DNA of 7,569 nt, taken from contig JACNKJ010000194.1 of assembly GCA_014382085.1 (NCBI GenBank), positions 1-7,569 on the forward strand, read 5' to 3'. Positions 1 through 5,762 of this stretch are shown piece after piece (position 1 is the first letter of the stretch; every line of letters starts with the position of its first letter). Under the pieces are notes generated by a model. The model did not search any database. It was not told the origin of the DNA and saw only the letters and a program-made list of their open reading frames with translations. This DNA is from a bacterium (lineage in GTDB: Bacteria; Krumholzibacteriota; Krumholzibacteriia; JACNKJ01). The translations under genes were made by a program, and so were the position numbers.

Positions 1-1173
1 TTCATCCTTCACGATGTCCATGCTGTGGGGACCCTTCACGATGGTCGGCTGCACGTAGTAGCCGGGACGATCCACGCGAGCGCCGCCCGTGAGAATTTCG
101 CCGCCATGAGCCTTGGCCTTCTCGAGAGCGTCCATCATGGTGACCACGGCGTCTTCGTCGATGAGCGGACCCATGAGGGTGGACTCATCCAGGGGATCGC
201 CGATGGTGACCGAGCCATAAGCCTTCACGAGCTTCGCCGTGAAATCGTCGGCGAGGGATTCGTGGAGAAAGAGCCTGCGAGTGGAAGTGCAGCGCTGACC
301 CGCTGTTCCCACGGCACCGAAGAGCGTGGCTCGAAGAGCCAGATCCAGGTTGGCCGTCTCATCCACGATGATGGCGTTGTTTCCGCCGAGCTCCAGCAGA
401 CTGCGACCCAGGCGCTTGCCCACGGTCTCGCCCACATGCTTGCCCATGCGCGTTGAGCCGGTGGCGCTGATCAGCGGCACCCGCTTGTCATTGATGAGCA
501 ATTCGCCCACGCTGCTTCCGCGTCCGACCACGAGGTTGAACAGGGGCGGCAGATCGTGAGCGGCGGTGACCTCGTTGCAGATGTGCTGCACCGCGATGGC
601 GGTCAGCGGAGTCTTACTCGAGGGCTTCCAGATGGGGGGATCGCCACAAACGGCCGCGATCATGGCGTTCCAGGCCCAGACGGCCACAGGGAAGTTGAAG
701 GCCGAAACCACGCCGATGGGACCCAGAGGCTGCCACTGCTCCATGAGCCGGTGTCCGGGGCGCTCGCTTGGGAGAGTCGGCCCGCCGATGGTGCGGCTAA
801 GGCCCACAGCGAAGTCGGCGATGTCGATCATTTCTTGCACTTCGCCCATGCCCTCGGTGAGAATTTTGCCCATTTCCAGGCTCACCAGGCGGGCCAGAGG
901 ATCTTTATAGTCGCGGAAGGCGTTGGCGAAGGTGCGCACAACCTGGCCACGCTCGGGGGCCGGCACGGTGCGCCAGGCCTTGAAGGCCTCCACGGATGAC
1001 GCGGCGATGGTTTCATAGTCCTCGGCAGATGCCTGCATGACGCTGGCGATTTTCGACCCGTCGCCGGGGGAGAAGACTTCAAGCTCTCCGCCGCCGGGAT
1101 TTTTGATGAAGCGATCGGTGCTGGCGCCGGAGTTCACATCCTCGATTTTCAGAGTTTTCAGGAAGTCGGTCAT
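1..1173 (-). CDS. ALDH7-family aldehyde dehydrogenase (antiquitin / alpha-aminoadipic semialdehyde dehydrogenase type), 3' end outside window
   Basis: The first 391 residues of an NAD(P)+-dependent aldehyde dehydrogenase are present; the family is about 500 residues long, so roughly the last 110-120 (including part of the oligomerisation and anchor-loop region) lie beyond the left edge. Visible hallmarks are AFNFP with Asn160, the cofactor lysine in IWKPS (Lys183), SATGSTRMGK (about 237-245), the general base in LLELGGNNAIIV (Glu261) and the nucleophile in GTAGQRCTSTRRLF (Cys295), 34 residues after the glutamate as usual. EMGKILTEGMGEVQE and the double Asn after ELGG are typical of ALDH7 (human ALDH7A1, bacterial AmaB/Pcd). 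Arg294 next to the nucleophile corresponds to the arginine that binds the substrate carboxylate in ALDH7A1. Family knowledge suggests oxidation of alpha-aminoadipate semialdehyde / piperideine-6-carboxylate in lysine degradation, but no other lysine gene is in view, so substrate is inferred. The ATG has an AAGGAGAGG ribosome site upstream. Cytosolic; no signal peptide. Confidence 0.94.
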   Translation of the reverse strand, partial: MTDFLKTLKIEDVNSGASTDRFIKNPGGGELEVFSPGDGSKIASVMQASAEDYETIAASSVEAFKAWRTVPAPERGQVVRTFANAFRDYKDPLARLVSLEMGKILTEGMGEVQEMIDIADFAVGLSRTIGGPTLPSERPGHRLMEQWQPLGPIGVVSAFNFPVAVWAWNAMIAAVCGDPPIWKPSSKTPLTAIAVQHICNEVTAAHDLPPLFNLVVGRGSSVGELLINDKRVPLISATGSTRMGKHVGETVGKRLGRSLLELGGNNAIIVDETANLDLALRATLFGAVGTAGQRCTSTRRLFLHESLADDFTAKLVKAYGSVTIGDPLDESTLMGPLIDEDAVVTMMDALEKAKAHGGEILTGGARVDRPGYYVQPTIVKGPHSMDIVKDE

Positions 1174-1215
1174 TGCGGGTCCTCTCCTTAGTATCGCCGG
1201 TCCACTCGGCCCGGG

Positions 1216-1249
1216 AAAAAGCCTCTTAAGTCCTCAATAAAAGCAGGCT
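1216..1249 (-). terminator. possible hairpin plus T-run between barrel gene and aldehyde dehydrogenase gene
   Basis: Read on the minus strand, AGCCT (with a bulged G, then CTT) can pair with AAGAGGCT, leaving a loop of about 12 nt, and the right arm runs directly into a T5 tract. It lies about 110 nt after the barrel gene stop and 43 nt before the dehydrogenase start. It could be the barrel gene's terminator or a leader structure of the dehydrogenase mRNA. The stem is short and imperfect, so this is tentative. Confidence 0.35.
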
Positions 1250-1263
1250 GGGAGAGAAGTCAA
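1236..1263 (-). promoter_or_regulatory. candidate promoter for the aldehyde dehydrogenase gene
   Basis: On the minus strand TTGACT (1258-1263) matches five of six -35 bases; TTTATT (1236-1241) is a 4/6 -10 at 16-nt spacing. The start point would fall near 1229, inside the loop of the hairpin at 1216-1249, leaving a leader of about 55 nt. The -10 is poor, so confidence is low. Confidence 0.35.
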
Positions 1264-1358
1264 CACGCTCGCGGCCTTTCCACCTCGCTCCGGTTCGAAG
1301 ACTCACAATCGTTCGTTGAAAAGCCGCTTCGCTGGAGGGAAAGGAGACCACGAGCGAC

Positions 1359-2027
1359 CTAGAATTGCTGGATCAATCCAACATCCAGGCGCATGCCCGA
1401 GTGATTCCAGGCGCCGGCGGCGGGATGTGCATCCAGAGGTTCGCCGTAGTTCTCCAGCTGGATGAGGCTGCCTTCCACGAGAATGCCCACGTTGGCCCAG
1501 ATCGGGCGGGAGCATCCCAGAGAGGCGCGGCTGCCCCAGCTGCCTTGGCGAATTTCCGAAGCGGGGATGAAGTCGCTCCAACCAGCTTCGTAGCCCAGGG
1601 AATAACCGGTGGTTTCGGCGTGGAGTCCGCTATAGACGGCCGACAGGCTGCCGAAAAAGGCCAGACGCTTCACATGAGGTAGCCGTAGGCGCAGACCGAT
1701 TTCCCATTGATACTGGAAAGACGTATAGGTGTAGCGCACGGGGTATTCTTCTGAACCCAGGGAGATGTCTTCCATGAAGCGACTCTTGCCGGTGGCGCTC
1801 ACACCCGTTCCCAACTGCAGGCCTTTCCAAATCTTGTGATCGTAGCGGAAGGTCCAGGATGGCAGGAAATCTTCGCTGAAGAAGTCGCGATACTCCTCGT
1901 TGTCCAGCCAGAGCCGACCGTGGCTTAGGGTGAACGCCGAATTGAGCGAGTGGGGAGCGAGCAGTTCCTGGCCGAATGCCAATGTGGCCAGAAGCATCAG
2001 AACGATGGTCGACAGATTCCTCGGCAT
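1359..2027 (-). CDS. exported beta-barrel-like outer-membrane protein, function unknown
   Basis: This 222-residue protein has a clear Sec signal peptide (MPRNLSTIVLMLLATLAFG, basic start, hydrophobic core of about 14 residues, A-F-G before the likely cleavage point). The rest has no long hydrophobic helix but many short stretches of alternating aromatic/hydrophobic and polar residues (for example YTYTSFQYQWEIGLRLRL about 98-115), separated by charged turns, as in small outer-membrane barrels. It ends GMRLDVGLIQQF, a C-terminal beta-strand finishing in phenylalanine, the usual outer-membrane assembly signal. I do not recognise a specific family; 8-10 strands would fit the length, but this is inference. 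Upstream of the ATG the sequence GAGGCAAG occurs twice in tandem (about 2028-2044), giving two GAGG cores; the nearer one has a short 4-nt spacer. The gene starts 28 nt past a terminator and probably has its own promoter overlapping it. One Cys in the mature part. Confidence 0.65.
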   Translation of the reverse strand: MPRNLSTIVLMLLATLAFGQELLAPHSLNSAFTLSHGRLWLDNEEYRDFFSEDFLPSWTFRYDHKIWKGLQLGTGVSATGKSRFMEDISLGSEEYPVRYTYTSFQYQWEIGLRLRLPHVKRLAFFGSLSAVYSGLHAETTGYSLGYEAGWSDFIPASEIRQGSWGSRASLGCSRPIWANVGILVEGSLIQLENYGEPLDAHPAAGAWNHSGMRLDVGLIQQF

Positions 2028-2055
2028 CTTGCCTCGCTTGCCTCTCGTTGGGATG

Positions 2056-2083
2056 AAAAGCGCCGGCCCCTTGAGACCGGCGC
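2056..2083 (-). terminator. Rho-independent terminator of the pckA-lipoprotein unit
   Basis: On the minus strand GCGCCGG (2077-2083) pairs perfectly with CCGGCGC (2060-2066). The stem can be extended by a G-U and a C-G pair, leaving a 6-nt loop, and is followed at once by TTTT (2056-2059). It lies 47 nt after the lipoprotein stop codon, where an operon terminator is expected. A promoter for the next gene overlaps its 5' arm. Confidence 0.75.
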
Positions 2084-2084
2084 C

Positions 2085-2113
2085 ATTCTAGTGGCGCGGA
2101 AGGCGGTCGTCAA
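2085..2113 (-). promoter_or_regulatory. strong sigma70-like promoter for the barrel gene, overlapping the terminator
   Basis: On the minus strand, -35 TTGACG (2108-2113, 5/6 consensus) and -10 TAGAAT (2085-2090, 5/6) are separated by exactly 17 nt. A start about 7 nt downstream falls near 2078, inside the 5' arm of the hairpin at 2060-2083, and gives a leader of about 50 nt to the ATG at 2027. Confidence 0.6.
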
Positions 2114-2130
2114 TCCCGCCGAGATTTCCG

Positions 2131-2592
2131 CTAAAGCAACTTGGCGGCCTCGATGCTGAGCATGTAGGTAGGCTCGGGGCAATAGTGATCGCCCTCTTCG
2201 CTTCCCTCCTCATGATCGTCATGCCCTGCGGGTGGAATGGCGATCACCGTGCCCTGCACCACCGCTTTCTTTCCCGTGCAATCGGTGGGAAAGAGGATGC
2301 TCTCATCCATGCTGCGTGCATAAAACTTGTTGCCGGCTTCGTCGGACAGCTCAACCCAGCAACCCGTGCCCTGGCAGACGGCGACCACTTCGCCCTCAAG
2401 ACGCATGGTCTTGCCGACGAACTCGGCCGGTTTATTGCCCAATTCGGCCAGAGCCGTCGCCTCGGCGATGGTCATCTCGGCGCCGCCGGACCAGCCGCTC
2501 TCAGGCTGAGCCTTGGCCTGATCGTCCGAACCGCCGCATCCGGCCAGCAGCATGGCGCTCAGGGCCAACATGGCCCAAAGTGTTCTCTTCAT
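2131..2592 (-). CDS. DUF4920-type lipoprotein with OB-like domain, extra Cys/His/acidic residues
   Basis: A 153-residue exported lipoprotein. The signal is MKRTLWAMLALSAMLLAGC with lipobox LAGC, so Cys19 would be lipidated; Gly at +2 gives no inner-membrane retention signal. The mature part carries the DUF4920 pattern: GKTMRLEGEVVAVCQGTGCWVEL (60-82), then a GNKFYAR strand, FPTDCTGKKAVVQGTV (101-116), as in small OB-like beta domains. Besides Cys19 there are Cys73 and Cys78 (CxxxxCW), Cys105 and Cys138, and an acidic/His-rich loop HDDHEEGSEEGDH (124-136). This could mean disulfides or metal binding, but no function is established for the family. Two ATGs are adjacent (2595 and 2592); GAGGGG lies 7 nt from the second and 4 nt from the first, so the second is preferred. 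A long in-frame upstream extension overlapping pckA is discarded because it would bury the lipoprotein signal. The gene begins 16 nt after the pckA stop, probably in the same transcript. Confidence 0.85.
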   Translation of the reverse strand: MKRTLWAMLALSAMLLAGCGGSDDQAKAQPESGWSGGAEMTIAEATALAELGNKPAEFVGKTMRLEGEVVAVCQGTGCWVELSDEAGNKFYARSMDESILFPTDCTGKKAVVQGTVIAIPPAGHDDHEEGSEEGDHYCPEPTYMLSIEAAKLL

Positions 2593-2608
2593 CATCGTCC
2601 CCCTCATT

Positions 2609-4267
2609 CTATTTGCCCGGACAGGCAGCCTCGATGGCCGCATCAAGACCCTTGCCGCCGTAGGCCTTGTCGAAGTGGGCCGCGAAATCGCTGGCGAGCT
2701 TCTCGGCGCGGGCCCTGAAAGCGCCTTCGTCATTCCAAGTGTTCACTGGCATCAGGAGGCTGCAGTCCTCGACGCCGGGGCAGCTCTTGGGCACGAATAC
2801 CTTGAAGATGGGGTCCTGCTCGTACTCCACATCGTCCAGCTTGCCGTCGAGCGCGGCGTTGCAAAGTGCGCGGGTAAGGGGCAGGTCCATGCGAGAGCCT
2901 TCACCGTAGGCGCCGCCGCTCCAGCCGGTGTTCACCAGGAAGACCTGGGTGCCGTGCTCGTCCATCTTCGAACCCAGCATGGACGCGTAGTCGTCGGGAT
3001 TGCGAGGCATGAAGGGCGCACCGAAGAAGCGGGAGAAGGTGCTCACCGGATCCACGATTCCGGTCTCGGTTCCGGCCAGTTTGCTGGTGTAGCCCATGAG
3101 GAACCAGAGCATGGCCTGTTCCCGATTCAATTTCGAGACCGGTGGCAGCACGCCGTTGGCGTCGGCGGTCAAGAAGAGAATAGTCTTGGGGTGGCCCGCC
3201 GTGGACGATTCCTTGATGTTGTCGAGGAAGGTCAGCGGATAGCTGCCGCGGCTGTTGGGCGTGAGACGGTCGTCGTAGAGATCGAAGGTTCCGTTTGGCC
3301 ACATCATGGTGTTTTCGATGACCGCGCCGTGTTCTTCAACGGGCCGCTTCTCAAAGCAGGCCTTGAAGATTTCCGGTTCCTTCTCGGGGTTCAGGTCGAT
3401 GAGCTTGGCATAGCAACCGTTTTCGAAGTTGGCGATGCCGTTGTCGTCCCAGCCATGCTCGTCGTCGCCCAGCAGGGCACGGCTGGCGTCGGCTGAAAGA
3501 GTGGTCTTGCCGGTGCCCGAGAGACCGAGCAAGAGAGCGCTGTCACCGTTGGCGCCTTCGTTGGCGCTGCAGTGCAGGGGCAGGATTCCTTCGGCGGGCA
3601 GGTAGTAGTTCATGACCGTGAAGATGAGCTTCTTGTTGCTACCGCAATAGGCCGAGCCGTAGACCACACCGATGCGCTGGTCATAGTCCATGGCCACAAC
3701 CATGGTGGAGGTGTGTCCCAGACGCGGATCTTCGCGCAGGCGGCCCTTGTACTTGGCCGGATCCAGCTTATGGTAGGGGAGGGAGATGAGAGTGAAGGGC
3801 TTCTCGCCGAAAATGCTCTTGCTCTTCACCTCATCGGACCAGGGCCGGAACATGTTGTCGGCGAAGACCGAGATGACCGCATGGCTGCTGACCATATTCA
3901 CCGGAAGTGCATAGCGCAGGTCTGCGCCAACCACGCGATCGGTTTTGTAGACATTGGGCATGGTCTCGATGGAGGCCAGGGCGTCTTCGAGAATCATGTC
4001 GAAGGTTTCGGGCTCCAGGGGAATGTTGTTGGGAGCGTCCCAGTCGATGGTGTGCTCGCTCTCGGGGCGGCGAACCATCAGTGTGTCTTTGGGGCTCCGA
4101 CCGGTGGACTCGGGAGGCGTCCAGGTGACAAGGGCGCCGTTTGCGCTGGCCACGGCCTCGCCGTTTTCGATGGCTTCGCGGATCATCTGCGCGCGCGGGA
4201 TATTGTCCTTGATGTCGTTCCGCTTTGATAAAAGCGCCTCAAGCCGTTCCTGGAATGTCGTGGTCAT
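2609..4267 (-). CDS. pckA: ATP-dependent phosphoenolpyruvate carboxykinase
   Basis: A complete 552-residue cytosolic enzyme (E. coli PckA is 540) converting oxaloacetate + ATP to phosphoenolpyruvate + ADP + CO2, the committed step of gluconeogenesis from TCA intermediates. The substrate loop TGRSPKD includes Arg57. The metal/active-site residues Lys212-Lys213 (SNKKLIF) and His232 (LHCSAN) are present. The P-loop GLSGTGKTT is at 248-256 with Lys254, the same number as in E. coli, and the metal-binding GDDEHGWDD at 267-275 contains Asp268-Asp269. ADANGVLPPVS, KLAGTETG and LVNTGWSGG further on are all family signatures, so the enzyme looks intact. The P-loop and GDDEHG motif identify the ATP type, not the unrelated-in-motif GTP type. 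The ATG has an AAGGAG site 8 nt upstream. A promoter candidate lies about 85-110 nt upstream of the start, and the lipoprotein gene follows closely. Confidence 0.98.
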   Translation of the reverse strand: MTTTFQERLEALLSKRNDIKDNIPRAQMIREAIENGEAVASANGALVTWTPPESTGRSPKDTLMVRRPESEHTIDWDAPNNIPLEPETFDMILEDALASIETMPNVYKTDRVVGADLRYALPVNMVSSHAVISVFADNMFRPWSDEVKSKSIFGEKPFTLISLPYHKLDPAKYKGRLREDPRLGHTSTMVVAMDYDQRIGVVYGSAYCGSNKKLIFTVMNYYLPAEGILPLHCSANEGANGDSALLLGLSGTGKTTLSADASRALLGDDEHGWDDNGIANFENGCYAKLIDLNPEKEPEIFKACFEKRPVEEHGAVIENTMMWPNGTFDLYDDRLTPNSRGSYPLTFLDNIKESSTAGHPKTILFLTADANGVLPPVSKLNREQAMLWFLMGYTSKLAGTETGIVDPVSTFSRFFGAPFMPRNPDDYASMLGSKMDEHGTQVFLVNTGWSGGAYGEGSRMDLPLTRALCNAALDGKLDDVEYEQDPIFKVFVPKSCPGVEDCSLLMPVNTWNDEGAFRARAEKLASDFAAHFDKAYGGKGLDAAIEAACPGK

Positions 4268-4350
4268 TGTCCCGCTCCTTGCCCAGTTATTCGGGTTTCC
4301 GCGGCGGATTCATTCCGCATCGCGCATCCCGAAGTCGCGCAGTGATTCGC

Positions 4351-4379
4351 AGATTAAGACTTCCCGTAAAGAGCGTCAA
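4351..4379 (-). promoter_or_regulatory. candidate sigma70-like promoter for pckA
   Basis: On the minus strand TTGACG (4374-4379, 5/6 of the -35 consensus) is followed after exactly 17 nt by TAATCT (4351-4356; only 3/6, but with the most conserved T1, A2 and T6). Start would be near 4344, giving a leader of about 77 nt. It lies in the 132-nt gap after modC. The same TTGACG/17-nt form occurs at the stronger promoter at 2085-2113, which raises confidence in both. Confidence 0.5.
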
Positions 4380-4399
4380 TAGGGGGGAGCCGACATGCC

Positions 4400-5086
4400 T
4401 CAAGAATTCTTGGGGAAAGGTGTGGAGCCCGGGAAAAGGACCTCCGGATCACCCTCACCTGCAATTTTTCCGTTTTCCAGAAGCTTCACGTGGTCGGCCA
4501 GCGATCGCAGCTCGGCGGAGGAGTGAGAGACATAGATCATGGGAAGATCGAAGTGCCCCACGGTACGCGCCAGGAAGGGCAGGATGCGCCCCTTGAGGTC
4601 CTCGTCGAGGCTGGCCAGGGGCTCGTCCAAAAGAAGCAGGCACGGCGCTCGCAGCAGTGCCCGGCCCAGGGCAGCCCGTTGTTTTTCCCCGCCGGACAGC
4701 TGTTGAGCTTGCCGATGGAGCAGATTATGGAGTTCCAAAACTTCCACCACTTCCTCAAACAGAGCTCCGCCATCTTTGCTGCGCCGCAGTCCATATCGAA
4801 GGTTGCCACTGACGTTGAGGTGAGGAAAGAGGCGTCCCTCCTGAAACAGGTAGCCTACGCGCCTGCGCTCGGGGGGCAGGTCGATGCCGGCTTCGGAGTC
4901 AAAAAGTGTTTCCCCGGCCAGTAGAATGCGTCCGCTCTCAGGGCGCGCCAGGCCAGCAATGAGGTTGAGAAGGGTGGTTTTACCGCAGCCTGAGGGACCG
5001 AAAAAGGCGGTGACCCTTTGATCCAGGGTCGTGTCGAGCTCCAGATTGAAGGGGCCCCGCCGGAAACGGAGTTTGAGCTCAAGCAT
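4400..5086 (-). CDS. modC: molybdate ABC transporter ATP-binding protein, short form without Mop/TOBE domain
   Basis: This 228-residue ATPase powers molybdate import with ModA and ModB from the cytosolic face of the inner membrane. All ABC motifs are present: Walker A GPSGCGKTT (30-38), Q-loop Gln82 in YLFQEGRLFPHL, signature LSGGEKQ (130-136), Walker B LLLLDEP with Asp154-Glu155, D-loop SLD, and switch His188. The phrase FQEGRLFPHLNV is typical of ModC. E. coli ModC is 352 residues because it ends in a molybdate-binding Mop/TOBE domain; here the protein stops about 20 residues after the core (ending PFPKNS), so that domain is absent. Its ATG lies within the last codons of modB (8-nt overlap), implying coupled translation. 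Assignment rests partly on the modA-modB context; alone it could be called a generic anion importer ATPase. Confidence 0.92.
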   Translation of the reverse strand: MLELKLRFRRGPFNLELDTTLDQRVTAFFGPSGCGKTTLLNLIAGLARPESGRILLAGETLFDSEAGIDLPPERRRVGYLFQEGRLFPHLNVSGNLRYGLRRSKDGGALFEEVVEVLELHNLLHRQAQQLSGGEKQRAALGRALLRAPCLLLLDEPLASLDEDLKGRILPFLARTVGHFDLPMIYVSHSSAELRSLADHVKLLENGKIAGEGDPEVLFPGSTPFPKNS

Positions 5087-5762
5087 CGGCGTCCTTCCGC
5101 GCTGGGCGACCGTCCAGCAGGCGAGCGGCGATCATGGCCACAAAGCTAACCAGGACACAGATAATCACCAGGCGCAGGGCCGCGTCTTCCCCATCCGCTC
5201 CCTGGATCTGATTGAAAATGGCCAGGGGGACGGTCTGCGTTTTCCCGGGAATATTGCTGGCCAGCACGATGGTTGCGCCGAATTCTCCGAATCCCCGCGT
5301 GAAAGCCAAAAGGACGCCAGCCAGAACACTTCGCCGAGCCTGGGGAAAGGTAACCGTGAAGAAAGCGTCTCGCGGACCGGCGCCCAAGGTGCGGGCGGCT
5401 TCGGCAAGACGTGGATCAGTGGCCTCGAATCCTGCGCGTGCGGCGCGAACCAGCAAGGGGAAGCTGACGATGGCCGCCGCCAGGGCGGCACCCTTCCAAT
5501 CGAAGGCGATTTCTATGCCAAGGGCCGATAGCATTCCGCCCAAGGGGCCGCGGCGTCCAAATAGCATGAGCAGCAGATAGCCGGTGACCAGGGGCGGAAG
5601 CACGAGGGGCACCTGCACCAAGGCGTCCACCAGCCAACGCAGGCGGCTCTTGCCCAAGGCAAGCCAGGCGGCCAGAAGAATGCCGAAGGGCAAGCTGAAA
5701 AGGGTCGCGCTCATGCTTACCTTGAGGGACAGGGCCAGGGCCTGCCATTCGGCGGCGCTCAA
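5079..5762 (-). CDS. modB: molybdate ABC transporter permease
   Basis: A 227-residue inner-membrane permease matching ModB throughout. It starts SAAEWQALALSLKVS, as E. coli ModB does a few residues in (EWQAVLLSLKVS), and this supports the unusual TTG start at 5762. Hydrophobic segments fall at about 12-34, 46-69, 90-108, 146-168 and 196-215. The coupling EAA loop EAARTLGAGPRDAFFTVTFP (121-140), which contacts ModC, is intact, followed by FTRGFGEFGATIVLASNIPGKT (154-175), a strong ModB signature. The TTG start overlaps the modA stop as TTGA (4 nt), so no separate ribosome site is needed; the stop overlaps the modC start. A weak start codon within a stop/start overlap is in keeping with lower, coupled expression of the permease relative to the binding protein. 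Confidence 0.96.
   Translation of the reverse strand: MSAAEWQALALSLKVSMSATLFSLPFGILLAAWLALGKSRLRWLVDALVQVPLVLPPLVTGYLLLMLFGRRGPLGGMLSALGIEIAFDWKGAALAAAIVSFPLLVRAARAGFEATDPRLAEAARTLGAGPRDAFFTVTFPQARRSVLAGVLLAFTRGFGEFGATIVLASNIPGKTQTVPLAIFNQIQGADGEDAALRLVIICVLVSFVAMIAARLLDGRPARKDADA

Noticed and set aside
1316..1335. Small GC hairpin plus TTTT just after the barrel gene stop
   Set aside because: Only two or three consecutive pairs around GAA can form; too weak to call a terminator.
2593..2733. In-frame N-terminal extension of the lipoprotein gene into pckA
   Set aside because: It would place about 47 charged/Pro/Arg-rich residues before a clear lipoprotein signal and overlap the pckA end; the GAGGGG site sits right before the later ATG pair.
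2552..3496. Long plus-strand open frame of 314 codons opposite pckA and the lipoprotein gene
   Set aside because: It is antisense to an unmistakable intact pckA; long shadow frames are expected in GC-rich coding DNA, and the translation shows no domain or sensible start.
3572..4228. Plus-strand open frame of 218 codons opposite the 5' part of pckA
   Set aside because: Mirror of the conserved PEPCK reading frame with no ribosome site or recognisable motif.
4396..4413. Palindrome CAAGAATTCTTG at the modC stop as a terminator
   Set aside because: It is a perfect palindrome with no room for a loop except AATT on a 4-bp stem, and no T-run follows.
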